A stretch of 41,094 bases of DNA from Bacilli bacterium (GCA_028691715.1 JAQUYR010000003.1:1-41094); one strand, 5' to 3'. Shown: positions 31,581 through 40,751, counted from the stretch's first letter. Numbers and translations are program-made. The notes: generated by a model not told the origin, from the letters alone.

Positions 31581-32553
31581 GAAATTTAATGAAAAAATGA
31601 TTGGTGATGTTGTTAGATTATGGAATGAAAGTGTTGTTCCGTATTCGATATATGCTGAGTTTACAGAGGAGAGTTTCAAGGATAAATTCATAAATAATCC
31701 TTTTTATGATAATGATGGCAGTTGTGTTGTTGAAGAAGCGGGAAAAATTATTGCTTTTGGAAATGCAACATATAACAATAATGGTTTGGATGTTGAAAAA
31801 ACACCAGGGTATATCACTTGCATAGCGGTTGATAAAGCCTATTGGCGCCAGGGAATTGGAACAAAGATCCTTCACTATTTAGAAGAATTTTTAATGAGTA
31901 AAGGAAAAATTCTTGTTCGCAACTTTTTTGGAAATCCTATAAATCTTAAGTGGTATGTTCCTGGATATAGTAAACATGAACATGCTGGAGCTCCAGCGGT
32001 TGAAATCAATAGCCCGTATTATTTTTTATTGATGGCAAACGGTTATAACATCAATGGTCAACAGGATGCCTACCACATCGATTTAACAAAATATCAAATG
32101 CCTCAAAAGGTCATTGATAAAATCAACGAAAATGAAAAAGATGGTTACACCATTACAATATATGATGAAAAAATTCATTATGGCTTTGATGAATTATTTG
32201 ATGCTTTAGGCAGCGAAGGCTGGCGTCAGGCTATCAAGAATAACCTGGCAAAAGAAAAACCATTACCGATTCTTATTGTTCAAAAAGATGGGGAGATTCT
32301 TGGCTTCACCGGCCCGATAAATAATGAACCGAGTGGCAGAGCTTTTTTAGCTGGTGTTGCAATCCATCCAAAAGCTCAGGCTCGTGGTCTAGGAAAGACA
32401 ATGTTCTGTTCTTTATGTCAAAAATCAAAAGAAAATGGCTCAACATTTATGACTTTATTCACTGGTTCAGACAACAAGGCAAGAAATATATATCTTTACG
32501 CTGGACTTAGAGTGGTAAGATCTTTTGCGGTAATGAGAAAGGACCTTAAATAA
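31570..32553 (+). CDS. Tandem GNAT acetyltransferase
   Basis: About 327 residues with two GNAT N-acetyltransferase domains. The first (about 1-150) has acetyl-CoA motif VDKAYWRQGIGTKIL, and the second (about 215-327) has IHPKAQARGLGKTMF. The linker carries an unusual aromatic region (NLKWYVPGYSKHEHAGAPAVEINSPYYFLL). The architecture recalls mycothiol synthase MshD, where one domain is catalytic, but overall similarity is only in plan. The start is GTG 31570 after GGAGG; a TTG further upstream falls inside the ribosome site. It lies directly before a PIG-L deacetylase, suggesting a shared amino-sugar or aminoacyl substrate. Confidence 0.82.
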   Translation: MEIKKFNEKMIGDVVRLWNESVVPYSIYAEFTEESFKDKFINNPFYDNDGSCVVEEAGKIIAFGNATYNNNGLDVEKTPGYITCIAVDKAYWRQGIGTKILHYLEEFLMSKGKILVRNFFGNPINLKWYVPGYSKHEHAGAPAVEINSPYYFLLMANGYNINGQQDAYHIDLTKYQMPQKVIDKINENEKDGYTITIYDEKIHYGFDELFDALGSEGWRQAIKNNLAKEKPLPILIVQKDGEILGFTGPINNEPSGRAFLAGVAIHPKAQARGLGKTMFCSLCQKSKENGSTFMTLFTGSDNKARNIYLYAGLRVVRSFAVMRKDLK

Positions 32554-32554
32554 A

Positions 32555-33244
32555 ATGGCAAAAACATTTATGGCAATTGGTGGTCATATAGGCGATATGG
32601 AATTGACAGCTGGATGTGTTTTAGCACATCAAGCGCTTCATGGTGATAAGATAATTACTGTGGCTTTGACAGCTGGAGAAAGAGGAAATCCTCAGGGAAT
32701 GAGTCAAGCTGAATATCGTGTCCAAAAGGTTAAAGAGGCTGAAACATTTGCTCAAATGTTAAATGGAGAGGCTATTGTTCTTGATTATCCCGATGGTGAA
32801 TTACCTAATAATGACACAGTTAGATGGCAAGTAGCAGCTTTAATCAGAAAATATCGTCCTAATGTTATTTTTACTCATTGGGGAAATAGTATGCATAAAG
32901 ACCACATCAATACTAATAGAATAGTTATTGATGCTGCCTTTTGGGCAGGAATTGATGTTGGTGACAAATTAGAAGGAACGCCTTGTTGGGCTCCGCTTTA
33001 TTTCTGTGAGAATTGGGAAGATCGCGAAGGATTTGATCCTTATATGATGGTTGACTGTAGCGATGGCTATGATTTATGGTGTCAAGCAATAAGTAAACAC
33101 TGGTTTATCATGAACAGCCCATCTTTTAGATATTATGATTACTATACTCATTTGACTTATGTTCGAGGAGCTTTAGGTAAATATCAACATGCTCAATGCT
33201 TTGATGTTAAAGGATATCAAAAATTTACAAAGGTGAGTTTCTAA
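32555..33244 (+). CDS. PIG-L/LmbE family zinc N-deacetylase
   Basis: 229 residues. Zinc-binding motif GGHIGDMELTAG (His11, Asp14, Glu16; the family form is A-H-P-D-D-x-E) and the second motif HKDH (His114, His117). Family members deacetylate N-acetylglucosamine-type substrates (BshB, MshB, PIG-L, chitooligosaccharide deacetylases). Cytosolic. The ATG is 1 nt after the GNAT stop with AAGGA rather far upstream (about 13 nt), so coupling is likely. In this operon a GlcNAc/MurNAc-derived or N-acyl peptide substrate is plausible, but that is inferred. Confidence 0.87.
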   Translation: MAKTFMAIGGHIGDMELTAGCVLAHQALHGDKIITVALTAGERGNPQGMSQAEYRVQKVKEAETFAQMLNGEAIVLDYPDGELPNNDTVRWQVAALIRKYRPNVIFTHWGNSMHKDHINTNRIVIDAAFWAGIDVGDKLEGTPCWAPLYFCENWEDREGFDPYMMVDCSDGYDLWCQAISKHWFIMNSPSFRYYDYYTHLTYVRGALGKYQHAQCFDVKGYQKFTKVSF

Positions 33245-33245
33245 A

Positions 33246-34184
33246 ATGAAAAACAAACCCCAAAAACTTAGGATTAATGATACAATCGGATTAATATGCC
33301 CAGCATTTAAAAATCCTAATATGGATTCTGTCAATAGAGCTATTGAATATTTAAACAAAAAAGGTTACAAGGTGAAAGTTGGAGAATCTTGTACGGCTAG
33401 TGAAGGTTACTTAGCTGGCAGTGATAGCTTTCGGGCTCGTGATTTAGAAAAAATGTTTCTTGATGATGAGGTTAAAGCAATTGTGTGCATGCGTGGTGGT
33501 TATGGTGCTAGTCGCATGGTCGATTTAATAGACTATGAAATAATAAAAAACAACCCTAAAATCTTTTCAGGGTACAGTGATATAACGGTTTTATTAAATT
33601 CAATATATCGTAAATCCAATATGCCAACCCTTCATGGAATGGTCGGCTTCGCTTTTGGAAGTGATAAATTTGTTGATTTTAGCGAAAATGATTTTTGGAT
33701 GGCAACTACTGAGTTACAAAAAAATAGAATTTTAAGAACACCTGATGATAAAGCAAAGACCTTGGTTGAGGGCGTTGCTCAAGGTGAACTTGTCGGTGGA
33801 AATCTTAGTCTATTGGCAACGATGGTTGCTAGTGATTATGGAGCAGATTTTAAGGATAAAATAGTTTTTATCGAAGAAGTTGAAGAGGAACCATATAAAC
33901 TTGATCGCTATTTTTCAACACTTCGTCTTTCAGGGAAATTAAAGGAAGCAAAAGGGTTTATTTTTGGATATTTTACCGATTGCGAACCGAGTGAAAATCG
34001 TAAAGGAACTCAAAATTACTTAGATGTAATAAAAGATTATTTTCTGGAGTATAATAAGCCAACTATTTATGACTTTGCATCTGGTCATGATTATCCATTC
34101 ATTAATTTACCAATGGGAATAAAAGTAGAACTCGATGCTAATGACAAAACGATTAAGATCTTAGAAGAGTTTTATCAGGAATAA
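33246..34184 (+). CDS. LD-carboxypeptidase, S66 family (LdcA-like)
   Basis: 312 residues; removes the terminal D-Ala from tetrapeptide muropeptides (L,D bond after DAP or Lys) in the cytosol. The catalytic triad is complete: Ser111 in FSGYSDIT, Glu210/211 in FIEEVEEEPY, and His281 in ASGHDYP. CMRGGYGASRM, YLAGSDSFRARDLEKMF and LPMGIKVELDA are family landmarks. MccF immunity proteins share this fold, but GYSDIT and the gene context favour LdcA. AGGTGA lies in the end of the PIG-L gene; spacing to that stop is 1 nt. Confidence 0.92.
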   Translation: MKNKPQKLRINDTIGLICPAFKNPNMDSVNRAIEYLNKKGYKVKVGESCTASEGYLAGSDSFRARDLEKMFLDDEVKAIVCMRGGYGASRMVDLIDYEIIKNNPKIFSGYSDITVLLNSIYRKSNMPTLHGMVGFAFGSDKFVDFSENDFWMATTELQKNRILRTPDDKAKTLVEGVAQGELVGGNLSLLATMVASDYGADFKDKIVFIEEVEEEPYKLDRYFSTLRLSGKLKEAKGFIFGYFTDCEPSENRKGTQNYLDVIKDYFLEYNKPTIYDFASGHDYPFINLPMGIKVELDANDKTIKILEEFYQE

Positions 34185-34219
34185 TCTCGATAAAATATTA
34201 TAAGCAAAAGGAGAAGAAA

Positions 34220-35521
34220 ATGCAAAAAGCACTTAAAAGATATACCTTACCAGGATATGTGACGTATTATGGAACAACTAAGAAAGTTATGATACCTGTT
34301 GAATACCAGGAAAAAGAAGAAGAATTAAGAGGCGTGTGGTTCTCAACTGTAGCTAATATTGACATTCCTCAAATGACTGATGAAGAAAAGATTAAGGAAT
34401 ATTTATTAGGGGTAATCAAAAAAGTTAAAGAATATAATATGAATACGGTGGTCTTCCAAGTTAGACCGATGAATGATGCTTTTTATCAATCAAAGTTAAA
34501 TCCTTGGAGTCGTTATATAACTGGTGTAGAAGGTAAAAATCCTGGATTTGATGTCTTCGGTTTCTTTGTTGAGGAAGCAAAAAAAGAAGGAATTACTACT
34601 CATGCTTGGATTAATCCATATCGTGTTTCAACTCAAAAATTGAGCGATTTAAATCAAACAAAAGAAGAGTATCTGAAGACACTTGATAAGAACAATTTTG
34701 CTAGACGTCATCCTGAATGTGTCATTGAAACATCTTTAACAAAATTAATATTAGATCCTTCGAGCTCAAAAGTGAGAAAATTTGTTACGGATACAGTCAT
34801 TGAGATTGCTAAGAATTATGATATAAAGGCTGTTCACATCGATGATTATTTTTATCCTTATGAACCAATTGCTGATCCTCTAGAAGAGGAAAAATTTAAG
34901 AAGACTAAGTTTACAAAAATATCAGATTTCAGGCGAAATAATGTTGATAAACTGATTAAAATGATATCAGTTAATCTGAAAAAGCTTGACAAAAAGGTTG
35001 AATTTGGAATTAGCCCATTTGGAATATATCGTACAAATTCCAAACTTTTTGATGATCTGGATGATGAGGCGGCTTGGGACAAAGGATCAAACAACCATAA
35101 AGGATGTTTTAGCTGTTACAAAGGCTTATACGCTGATGTCTATTTATGGATGAAGAAAAAGTGGATTGACTACATTACTCCTCAAGATTATTTTGATTTT
35201 AGTAATACTAAAATTGATGAAAATAATCAAGAGGTATGCCGCGTGAGATATGCTGATCTAGCGAAATGGTGGAGCTGGGCAGCAAAGAAAACAGGAATTA
35301 AATTATATATGGGGCAAGGCATTTATCGCTATTCAGATGAAGGCGATTGGGCCAATCCAGAAGAAATAATTAATCAACTAAAGTTCAACACCTTATTTCC
35401 AAATATCATGGGAACAATGTTTTTCACATATAAAAATTTTGTAGAGGATAAATATGAATCATGTGTTAAAGGAAGAGAACTAATCAAACAACTTTGGACA
35501 AAACCAGTGAAGGAAATATAA
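34220..35521 (+). CDS. GHL10 family glycoside hydrolase-like protein (YngK-type, cytosolic)
   Basis: 433 residues of the glycosyl-hydrolase-like 10 (PF02638) TIM barrel: ELRGVWFSTVANIDIPQ at the start, NMNTVVFQVRPMNDAFYQSK, THAWINPYRVST, IDDYFYPYEPIAD and FGISPFGIYRTN. The secreted members are linked to cell-wall or polysaccharide turnover; this one has no signal peptide, so it would act on imported fragments. GGAGAAG precedes the ATG. Last gene of the 27-35 kb operon; a 36-nt gap and then a terminator follow. Confidence 0.85.
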   Translation: MQKALKRYTLPGYVTYYGTTKKVMIPVEYQEKEEELRGVWFSTVANIDIPQMTDEEKIKEYLLGVIKKVKEYNMNTVVFQVRPMNDAFYQSKLNPWSRYITGVEGKNPGFDVFGFFVEEAKKEGITTHAWINPYRVSTQKLSDLNQTKEEYLKTLDKNNFARRHPECVIETSLTKLILDPSSSKVRKFVTDTVIEIAKNYDIKAVHIDDYFYPYEPIADPLEEEKFKKTKFTKISDFRRNNVDKLIKMISVNLKKLDKKVEFGISPFGIYRTNSKLFDDLDDEAAWDKGSNNHKGCFSCYKGLYADVYLWMKKKWIDYITPQDYFDFSNTKIDENNQEVCRVRYADLAKWWSWAAKKTGIKLYMGQGIYRYSDEGDWANPEEIINQLKFNTLFPNIMGTMFFTYKNFVEDKYESCVKGRELIKQLWTKPVKEI

Positions 35522-35528
35522 AAATATA

Positions 35529-35558
35529 AGCAGCGTTGTTACTAAACGTTGCTTTTTA
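35529..35558 (+). terminator. Terminator of the muropeptide gene block
   Basis: AGCAGCGTT-gttacta-AACGTTGCT is a 9-bp stem with one G-U pair, followed by TTTTA. The remaining intergenic stretch to 35668 holds only an inverted pair TCAAC (35598-35602) and GTTGA (35615-35619). Confidence 0.85.
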
Positions 35559-35668
35559 TATAGGAAATAATCGATTAAAAATATGAAATGAATTGTATCA
35601 ACAAAGGCTAACATGTTGAAGAAAATAACCAGAAAAATAAAATGTCTTAATAAATTTAAAAAATCACC

Positions 35669-35697
35669 TTGAAAAAAAGAGTATTTTATAGTATAAT
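35669..35697 (+). promoter_or_regulatory. Promoter of the hexosaminidase-transporter operon
   Basis: TTGAAA (35669-35674), 17 nt, TATAAT (35692-35697), about 68 nt upstream of the first start codon. Confidence 0.8.
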
Positions 35698-35764
35698 TGT
35701 AGAAACTATTATATGGTTAAATTTTTCTGTTTTCGATTTAAAAAATAGCTATTAGGAGAAAACT

Positions 35765-37648
35765 ATGTATAAAATATACCCAAACGTAAAAAAATTCTCT
35801 ATGGAAATGGAGGAATTTGTTACAAAAGAAAAATTGACCGTTTTTTTTCGGGGAGAAGCGGAAAACGTTTTTACGAAAACCAATGATTTTATTGATGAAA
35901 AAGTTTCGGTGTTAGAGGAAGAGGCCGACATTATTTTTGTTAAGGATGAGAGTTTAGGGATTGAAGCCTATAAACTCGATGTTAAAAATAAAATCTATAT
36001 TTACTATAAAACTAGGAGTGGAGCTTTTTTTGCTCTACAGACTTTAAAACAGATTTTAATGCAATGTAGTGGAAGAATTAGATATCTACATATATTTGAT
36101 GAACCAGATATAAAGATCAGGGGATTAATGTTAGATATCAGCCGTGACAAAGTTCCAAAAAAAGAAACCGTGAAGTCAATTATTGATATGATGGCTGATT
36201 TGAAAATGAATCATCTGGAATTGTATGTTGAAGGATTCTCGTTTGGATATCAGAGTTTTAAACAATTTTTAGAAGAAGATGGATACATAAGCGTTGAAGA
36301 ATATCAGGAATTAGAGGATTATGCTAATTCAGTATGTATTGATTTTGTCCCTAACCAAAATGGATTTGGACATATGACTAAGTGGCTTGAAACTAAAGAG
36401 TATAAAGAGCTTGCTGAATGTCCAGAAGGAATCTTTCTTTGGGGAAGAAATCGCAAATCAAGCACACTAAATCCAATTGATCCAAAATCATTGAAATTGG
36501 TTACTAGGATGTATGATGATATGCTACCATATGCTAAATCTTCTTATTTTAACATGAATTTTGATGAACCTTTTGAATTAGGAAAAGGAAAATCAAAAGC
36601 TGAATGCGATGAAAAAGGTATTGGTAATGTCTATATCGATTTTGTTTTAAAAGCTTATGAGATTATTAAAAAATATCAAAAGACTCCTTTAATTTGGGGT
36701 GATGTTTTGATTAATCATCCTGAATTATTGCATAGATTACCTCAAGATATGATTTTCGTTGACTGGGGTTATGATGCTTTTCATCAATTTAATAAAAATT
36801 TGGAGATACTTAAAAAAGCAGGAGTTAAATTTATGGCAGCTCCAGGGACTACTAGCTGGGCTAGTTTTACAGGAAAGAATCGGGATTGGTCCGAAAACAT
36901 TACAAATGCTTGCCTAGCAGTTAAAGAGCATGGTGGTGAAGGAGTACTTCTAACCGATTGGGGAGATTTTGGACATCTTCAGTTTTTACCAATTACTTAT
37001 CCTGGTCTAGTTTTCATGGGATTATATTCTTGGAGAATCAAAGAGGGCACATATTTAAGTGTAAAAGATTATCTAAATAATTATATCTTTAAGGATGAAA
37101 CAGGCATTATCGGTGAATGTTTACTCGATTTGGGTAATTATTATCGCCTTGAAAATAGTTATGGTGGTAATGGTACGCCAACATTCTATAATTTTATGTG
37201 GGGTAGTATTGCTAATAGCGAAGAAAATAAAATTGAATATTATGTTTCTAAGGTAGAATCAAGTTTCTTAAGTTTTAAGAGGTTTAAGTTGTTTAGAAGA
37301 TTCTTTAGTTTTAAAATTGAAGAATTGAACATGACCGAAATGAAATGTGATGATGCTGATTTGGTTAAAGATGAATTATTACAATCCATTAGATTTGTAA
37401 AGATGATTCAAAAGGTTAATATTGGATTAAACGAAAGTATTGATTTGAATTTAAGAAAGAGATATTTAGAAGAAGTTGTGGCTTCAAGAGATATGTTTAT
37501 TAATGAGCAAAGTAGATTATGGCATGCTAGAAATAAATCAGGGGGATTTAAAGATAGTATATCCTATGTCATAGAATTTATCGATTTTGCTGAATATATG
37601 TTAGAATTTTTAAATAGAAGAGGTGAAGGTTATGAAATCCAAAATTAA
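35765..37648 (+). CDS. GH20-like beta-N-acetylhexosaminidase (divergent, cytosolic)
   Basis: 627 residues. An N-terminal alpha/beta domain (1 to about 110, with GAFFALQTLKQIL) is typical of GH20 enzymes. It is followed by a TIM barrel opening with IRGLMLDISRDKVPKKET and carrying the catalytic Asp-Glu pair in MNFDEPFELGKG (Asp267, Glu268), where most members read GGDE. VDWGYDAFHQ and LTDWGDFGH are later barrel loops. No signal peptide, so it removes terminal GlcNAc or GalNAc from imported oligosaccharides; the sugar is not provable here. AGGAGA precedes the ATG. First gene of an operon with a sugar ABC transporter; it overlaps the next gene by 17 nt. Confidence 0.8.
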   Translation: MYKIYPNVKKFSMEMEEFVTKEKLTVFFRGEAENVFTKTNDFIDEKVSVLEEEADIIFVKDESLGIEAYKLDVKNKIYIYYKTRSGAFFALQTLKQILMQCSGRIRYLHIFDEPDIKIRGLMLDISRDKVPKKETVKSIIDMMADLKMNHLELYVEGFSFGYQSFKQFLEEDGYISVEEYQELEDYANSVCIDFVPNQNGFGHMTKWLETKEYKELAECPEGIFLWGRNRKSSTLNPIDPKSLKLVTRMYDDMLPYAKSSYFNMNFDEPFELGKGKSKAECDEKGIGNVYIDFVLKAYEIIKKYQKTPLIWGDVLINHPELLHRLPQDMIFVDWGYDAFHQFNKNLEILKKAGVKFMAAPGTTSWASFTGKNRDWSENITNACLAVKEHGGEGVLLTDWGDFGHLQFLPITYPGLVFMGLYSWRIKEGTYLSVKDYLNNYIFKDETGIIGECLLDLGNYYRLENSYGGNGTPTFYNFMWGSIANSEENKIEYYVSKVESSFLSFKRFKLFRRFFSFKIEELNMTEMKCDDADLVKDELLQSIRFVKMIQKVNIGLNESIDLNLRKRYLEEVVASRDMFINEQSRLWHARNKSGGFKDSISYVIEFIDFAEYMLEFLNRRGEGYEIQN

Positions 37649-40600
37649 GTATAACCCACTAGTTGCTAAGAAGGCAATTCTTTGGCTATTATTAATAGCA
37701 ATTGTTGGTTTTTTAGGTGGTACGATAGTTCAAAGCTTTGAATCTGGACATAAATCGTCTTATTCAAAACTTCTTGACAATGAAATACCTGCTGGTAGTT
37801 ATGAAGATTATTTAAAATTACAAGCTGGAGTAAATCCAAATCGTCTAGATGAATTTGAGTTAGCTGATTTTTGGCAATACTTAAAATTTCCTGAAGGCGA
37901 GTCAATTTATGTTGATGGGAATACTGGCTTAGCTAGTGAAGATGCTGTTGGTTTTGCTGCTAATTATTTGATTGATGGCAAAAAAGGTTACTACACTAGT
38001 GAAGATGGTACAGTTACTTGGAATATTAATAACATTCCAAAAGCTGGTATGTATTATGTCAAGATAAACTATTACTTACCTGAAGGCGGCGGAAGCAATG
38101 CTGAAAGGTTAATTTCAATAAATGATGAGGTTTTATTTAATGATTTAAATAATGTTACCTTCTATCGTGTTTGGAAGGATAAAGAAGCTATTAAGCAAGA
38201 TATTACTGGTAATGATTTAAAGCCAACACAAGTGGAAGTTTATTCTGAAAGATCAACATACCTTCGTGATGAGACTGGTTATATATCAGAACCATTTATG
38301 ATTTATTTTGAAGAAGGTCAGAATACAATTTCTTTTACATCTCTTCGAGAAAATCTTATTATTTTTAGTTTTGAGATTGTTTCTGTATTTAGTACTTATA
38401 CATATGAAGAATATTTAGAAGCAAATAAAGATGCTAGGGTTACCAGTGGAACAATTGAGAAAATCGAAGCTGAAGCTGCTACTGAAAGATCTTCACCAAC
38501 TCTATATGCTACTAGCGATAGGACTAGTCCTTTGAATACTCCTTCTGATCCAGTTAAAACTAAATATAATGCAATTGGTGGATCAAAATGGTCGACACCA
38601 GGAGATTGGATTTCTTGGACGGTGACTGTCCCTGAAGCTGGTTTCTATAATATTTCTCTTCGTGCTAAACAAAACTTGTCAAGAGGTTTGTTTTCAACAA
38701 GAAAAGTATATGTTAATGGCGTTGTTCCATTTAAAGAAGCTAATAATGCTAGATTTTTCTATAGTAGTGATTGGGAGGTAATTACCATAGGTAGTGAAGA
38801 TGAAGCATATCTATTCTATCTTGAAGAAGGAGAGAATACGATTGCTTTAGAAGCAACCCTTGGTGATTATGGAGATCCTATTAGTCAGGTTCAACAAGTA
38901 ATAGATGATTTAAGTGATTTATATTTAAAGATAATTGCGATTACAACTGCTAGTCCCGATGAATATCAGGAGTATAATTTATATGGTGATAATGCCCGTA
39001 TTTCAACTGATGCTGATGGCAGGACTATGGAGGAAATATTTGCTGATAGTGCGGTTACTTTAAACCAAGTATCAGAATATATTACCAGTCTAACTGGAGA
39101 AAAGAGCAGTTTGAATAGCTCTTTGGATAAAATAGTTTTACAAATCGGTGGAGAAGTTACTAGAAATGGTAAGACCTCTGATTTAGGGGGCTTTGCTACA
39201 AAACCATGGAATGTTACAAAGGATTTAAAGGAGTTCAAAACAAATCTTTCGGCTCTAGGAACATGGATTTTGGATATCAAAGACCAATCATTAATAATTG
39301 AATGTCTATGGGTTCATTCACAAGATGTCGATTTACCAAAGGCAAATGCCAATTTCTTTACTCAGACATGGTTTAAAACTAGGGCCTTCTTCTTATCGTT
39401 CTTCTTTGATTATGAATCAATCGGAATAACTTCTACTGAAGGATTTGAAAAAGAAATCGAAGTTTGGTATTTAACAAGTGAATCTACTGGACGTGAGCAG
39501 GTTAATGCGGTAAAGAATTTGATTGATACAACATTTATTCCTGATACGGGAATAAATGTAATCTTAAAAATTCTGGCACCAGGTGTTTTATTACCAGCTA
39601 CTCTTGCAGGAACTGGTCCAGATGTTGCCATCAATGTTGCTGGAGGATTACCAGTAAATTATGCTTTGCGTGGAGCTATCTATGATGTAAGTCAACAAGA
39701 AGACTTCCACGAAGTAACAGGTATTTGCACAGCTGAAAATGCTGCTAAAGGTAATTGTACCCAAAACAATGGCAATTATACAGATACTGATTATGTAAAA
39801 TATGACTACCCTGAATATGCAAGGTTCCAATATAGTTCTATGGTTCCTTTCGAATTAGAGGGAAGTTACTATGCTCTTCCTAATACATCTTCGTTCTTAG
39901 TAATGTTCTATCGAACTGATATTTTTGAAGAAAACGGCTGGTCAGTTCCTAAAACTTGGGATGATGTTAAACTTTTAGTAACCGAATTACAAGTATCAAA
40001 TTTGGATTTCTATTTACCATTTGAAGATGCTGGATCAGTAATCTATGCTACGATGTTATATCAAATGGGTGGGCAATTCTATCGCAATGATGATAAAGAG
40101 TCTGATTTCGATTCCGAACTAGGAATGCAGGCCTTTGAAGATTGGTGCAGTTATTTTACTGATTATAGTTTCTTATTATCAGCAAACTTCACAAATAGAT
40201 TTAGAACTGGTGAAATGCCAATTGGTATTGCATCATATGAATTATTTAATACATTGACAGTTTTTGCTCCTGATATCATGGGTAAATGGACATTTGCTCC
40301 ACTACCAGGAACTTATCGTGAAGATGGAACTTATAATAACAGTGGTGTTGCTACAAGTACAGCCGTTGTTATTATGGAACAAGCCAGAGATAAGGATTCA
40401 TCTTGGGAATTTTTGAAATGGTGGACTTCTACAGAGACACAATATAGTTATGCTAGAGAATTAGAGTCAATTTTGGGAGCAGCTGCTCGTCATAATACTG
40501 CTAATATTGAAGCCTTTAAATTATTGCCTTGGTCTAAGTCTGAGAGAGAAATATTAGTATCACAATGGGAAATCACAGTAGGTCTTCCTGAAATTGCTGG

Positions 40601-40751
40601 TGGTTACTATGTTGGACGTAATCTAGAAAATGCTATTCGTGCGGTTATCAATGATGATACAAATCCACGAGAAACATTTAGTGATTATATTGTTCTAATC
40701 AATAGTGAAATCACAAGGAAACGTCAGGAATTTGGACTACCTGTTGATTAG
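37632..40751 (+). CDS. Large membrane-anchored sugar-binding protein with carbohydrate-binding-like modules
   Basis: 1039 residues. An N-terminal hydrophobic helix (about 11-32) without lipobox Cys anchors the protein. Two beta-sandwich segments resembling CBM6/35-type modules follow (about 88-250, with IPKAGMYYVKINYYLP; about 278-440, with EAEAATERS, GDWISWTVTVPEAGFYNISLRAKQN and EGENTIALEA). A helical linker region (about 450-600) comes next, then an extracellular solute-binding domain of MalE type (about 608-1039: IEVWYLTSESTG, TGPDVAINVAGGLPVNYALRG, SFLVMFYRTDIFEENGWSVPKTWDD, MPIGIASYE, SSWEFLKWWTS). The usual SBP is about 420 residues, so the modules more than double it. ATG 37632 has AGAGGTGA 5 nt upstream; a GTG three codons earlier is inside it. 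Delivers sugar to the permease that follows. Confidence 0.85.
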   Translation: MKSKIKYNPLVAKKAILWLLLIAIVGFLGGTIVQSFESGHKSSYSKLLDNEIPAGSYEDYLKLQAGVNPNRLDEFELADFWQYLKFPEGESIYVDGNTGLASEDAVGFAANYLIDGKKGYYTSEDGTVTWNINNIPKAGMYYVKINYYLPEGGGSNAERLISINDEVLFNDLNNVTFYRVWKDKEAIKQDITGNDLKPTQVEVYSERSTYLRDETGYISEPFMIYFEEGQNTISFTSLRENLIIFSFEIVSVFSTYTYEEYLEANKDARVTSGTIEKIEAEAATERSSPTLYATSDRTSPLNTPSDPVKTKYNAIGGSKWSTPGDWISWTVTVPEAGFYNISLRAKQNLSRGLFSTRKVYVNGVVPFKEANNARFFYSSDWEVITIGSEDEAYLFYLEEGENTIALEATLGDYGDPISQVQQVIDDLSDLYLKIIAITTASPDEYQEYNLYGDNARISTDADGRTMEEIFADSAVTLNQVSEYITSLTGEKSSLNSSLDKIVLQIGGEVTRNGKTSDLGGFATKPWNVTKDLKEFKTNLSALGTWILDIKDQSLIIECLWVHSQDVDLPKANANFFTQTWFKTRAFFLSFFFDYESIGITSTEGFEKEIEVWYLTSESTGREQVNAVKNLIDTTFIPDTGINVILKILAPGVLLPATLAGTGPDVAINVAGGLPVNYALRGAIYDVSQQEDFHEVTGICTAENAAKGNCTQNNGNYTDTDYVKYDYPEYARFQYSSMVPFELEGSYYALPNTSSFLVMFYRTDIFEENGWSVPKTWDDVKLLVTELQVSNLDFYLPFEDAGSVIYATMLYQMGGQFYRNDDKESDFDSELGMQAFEDWCSYFTDYSFLLSANFTNRFRTGEMPIGIASYELFNTLTVFAPDIMGKWTFAPLPGTYREDGTYNNSGVATSTAVVIMEQARDKDSSWEFLKWWTSTETQYSYARELESILGAAARHNTANIEAFKLLPWSKSEREILVSQWEITVGLPEIAGGYYVGRNLENAIRAVINDDTNPRETFSDYIVLINSEITRKRQEFGLPVD

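Noticed and set aside
33246..34184. MccF-type microcin immunity protein
   Set aside because: It shares the S66 fold, but no microcin genes are near and the neighbours are muropeptide-type enzymes.
39410..39634. Minus-strand open frames inside the large binding-protein gene and elsewhere
   Set aside because: They mirror the codon pattern of the real gene on the other strand, lack ribosome sites and resemble no protein family.
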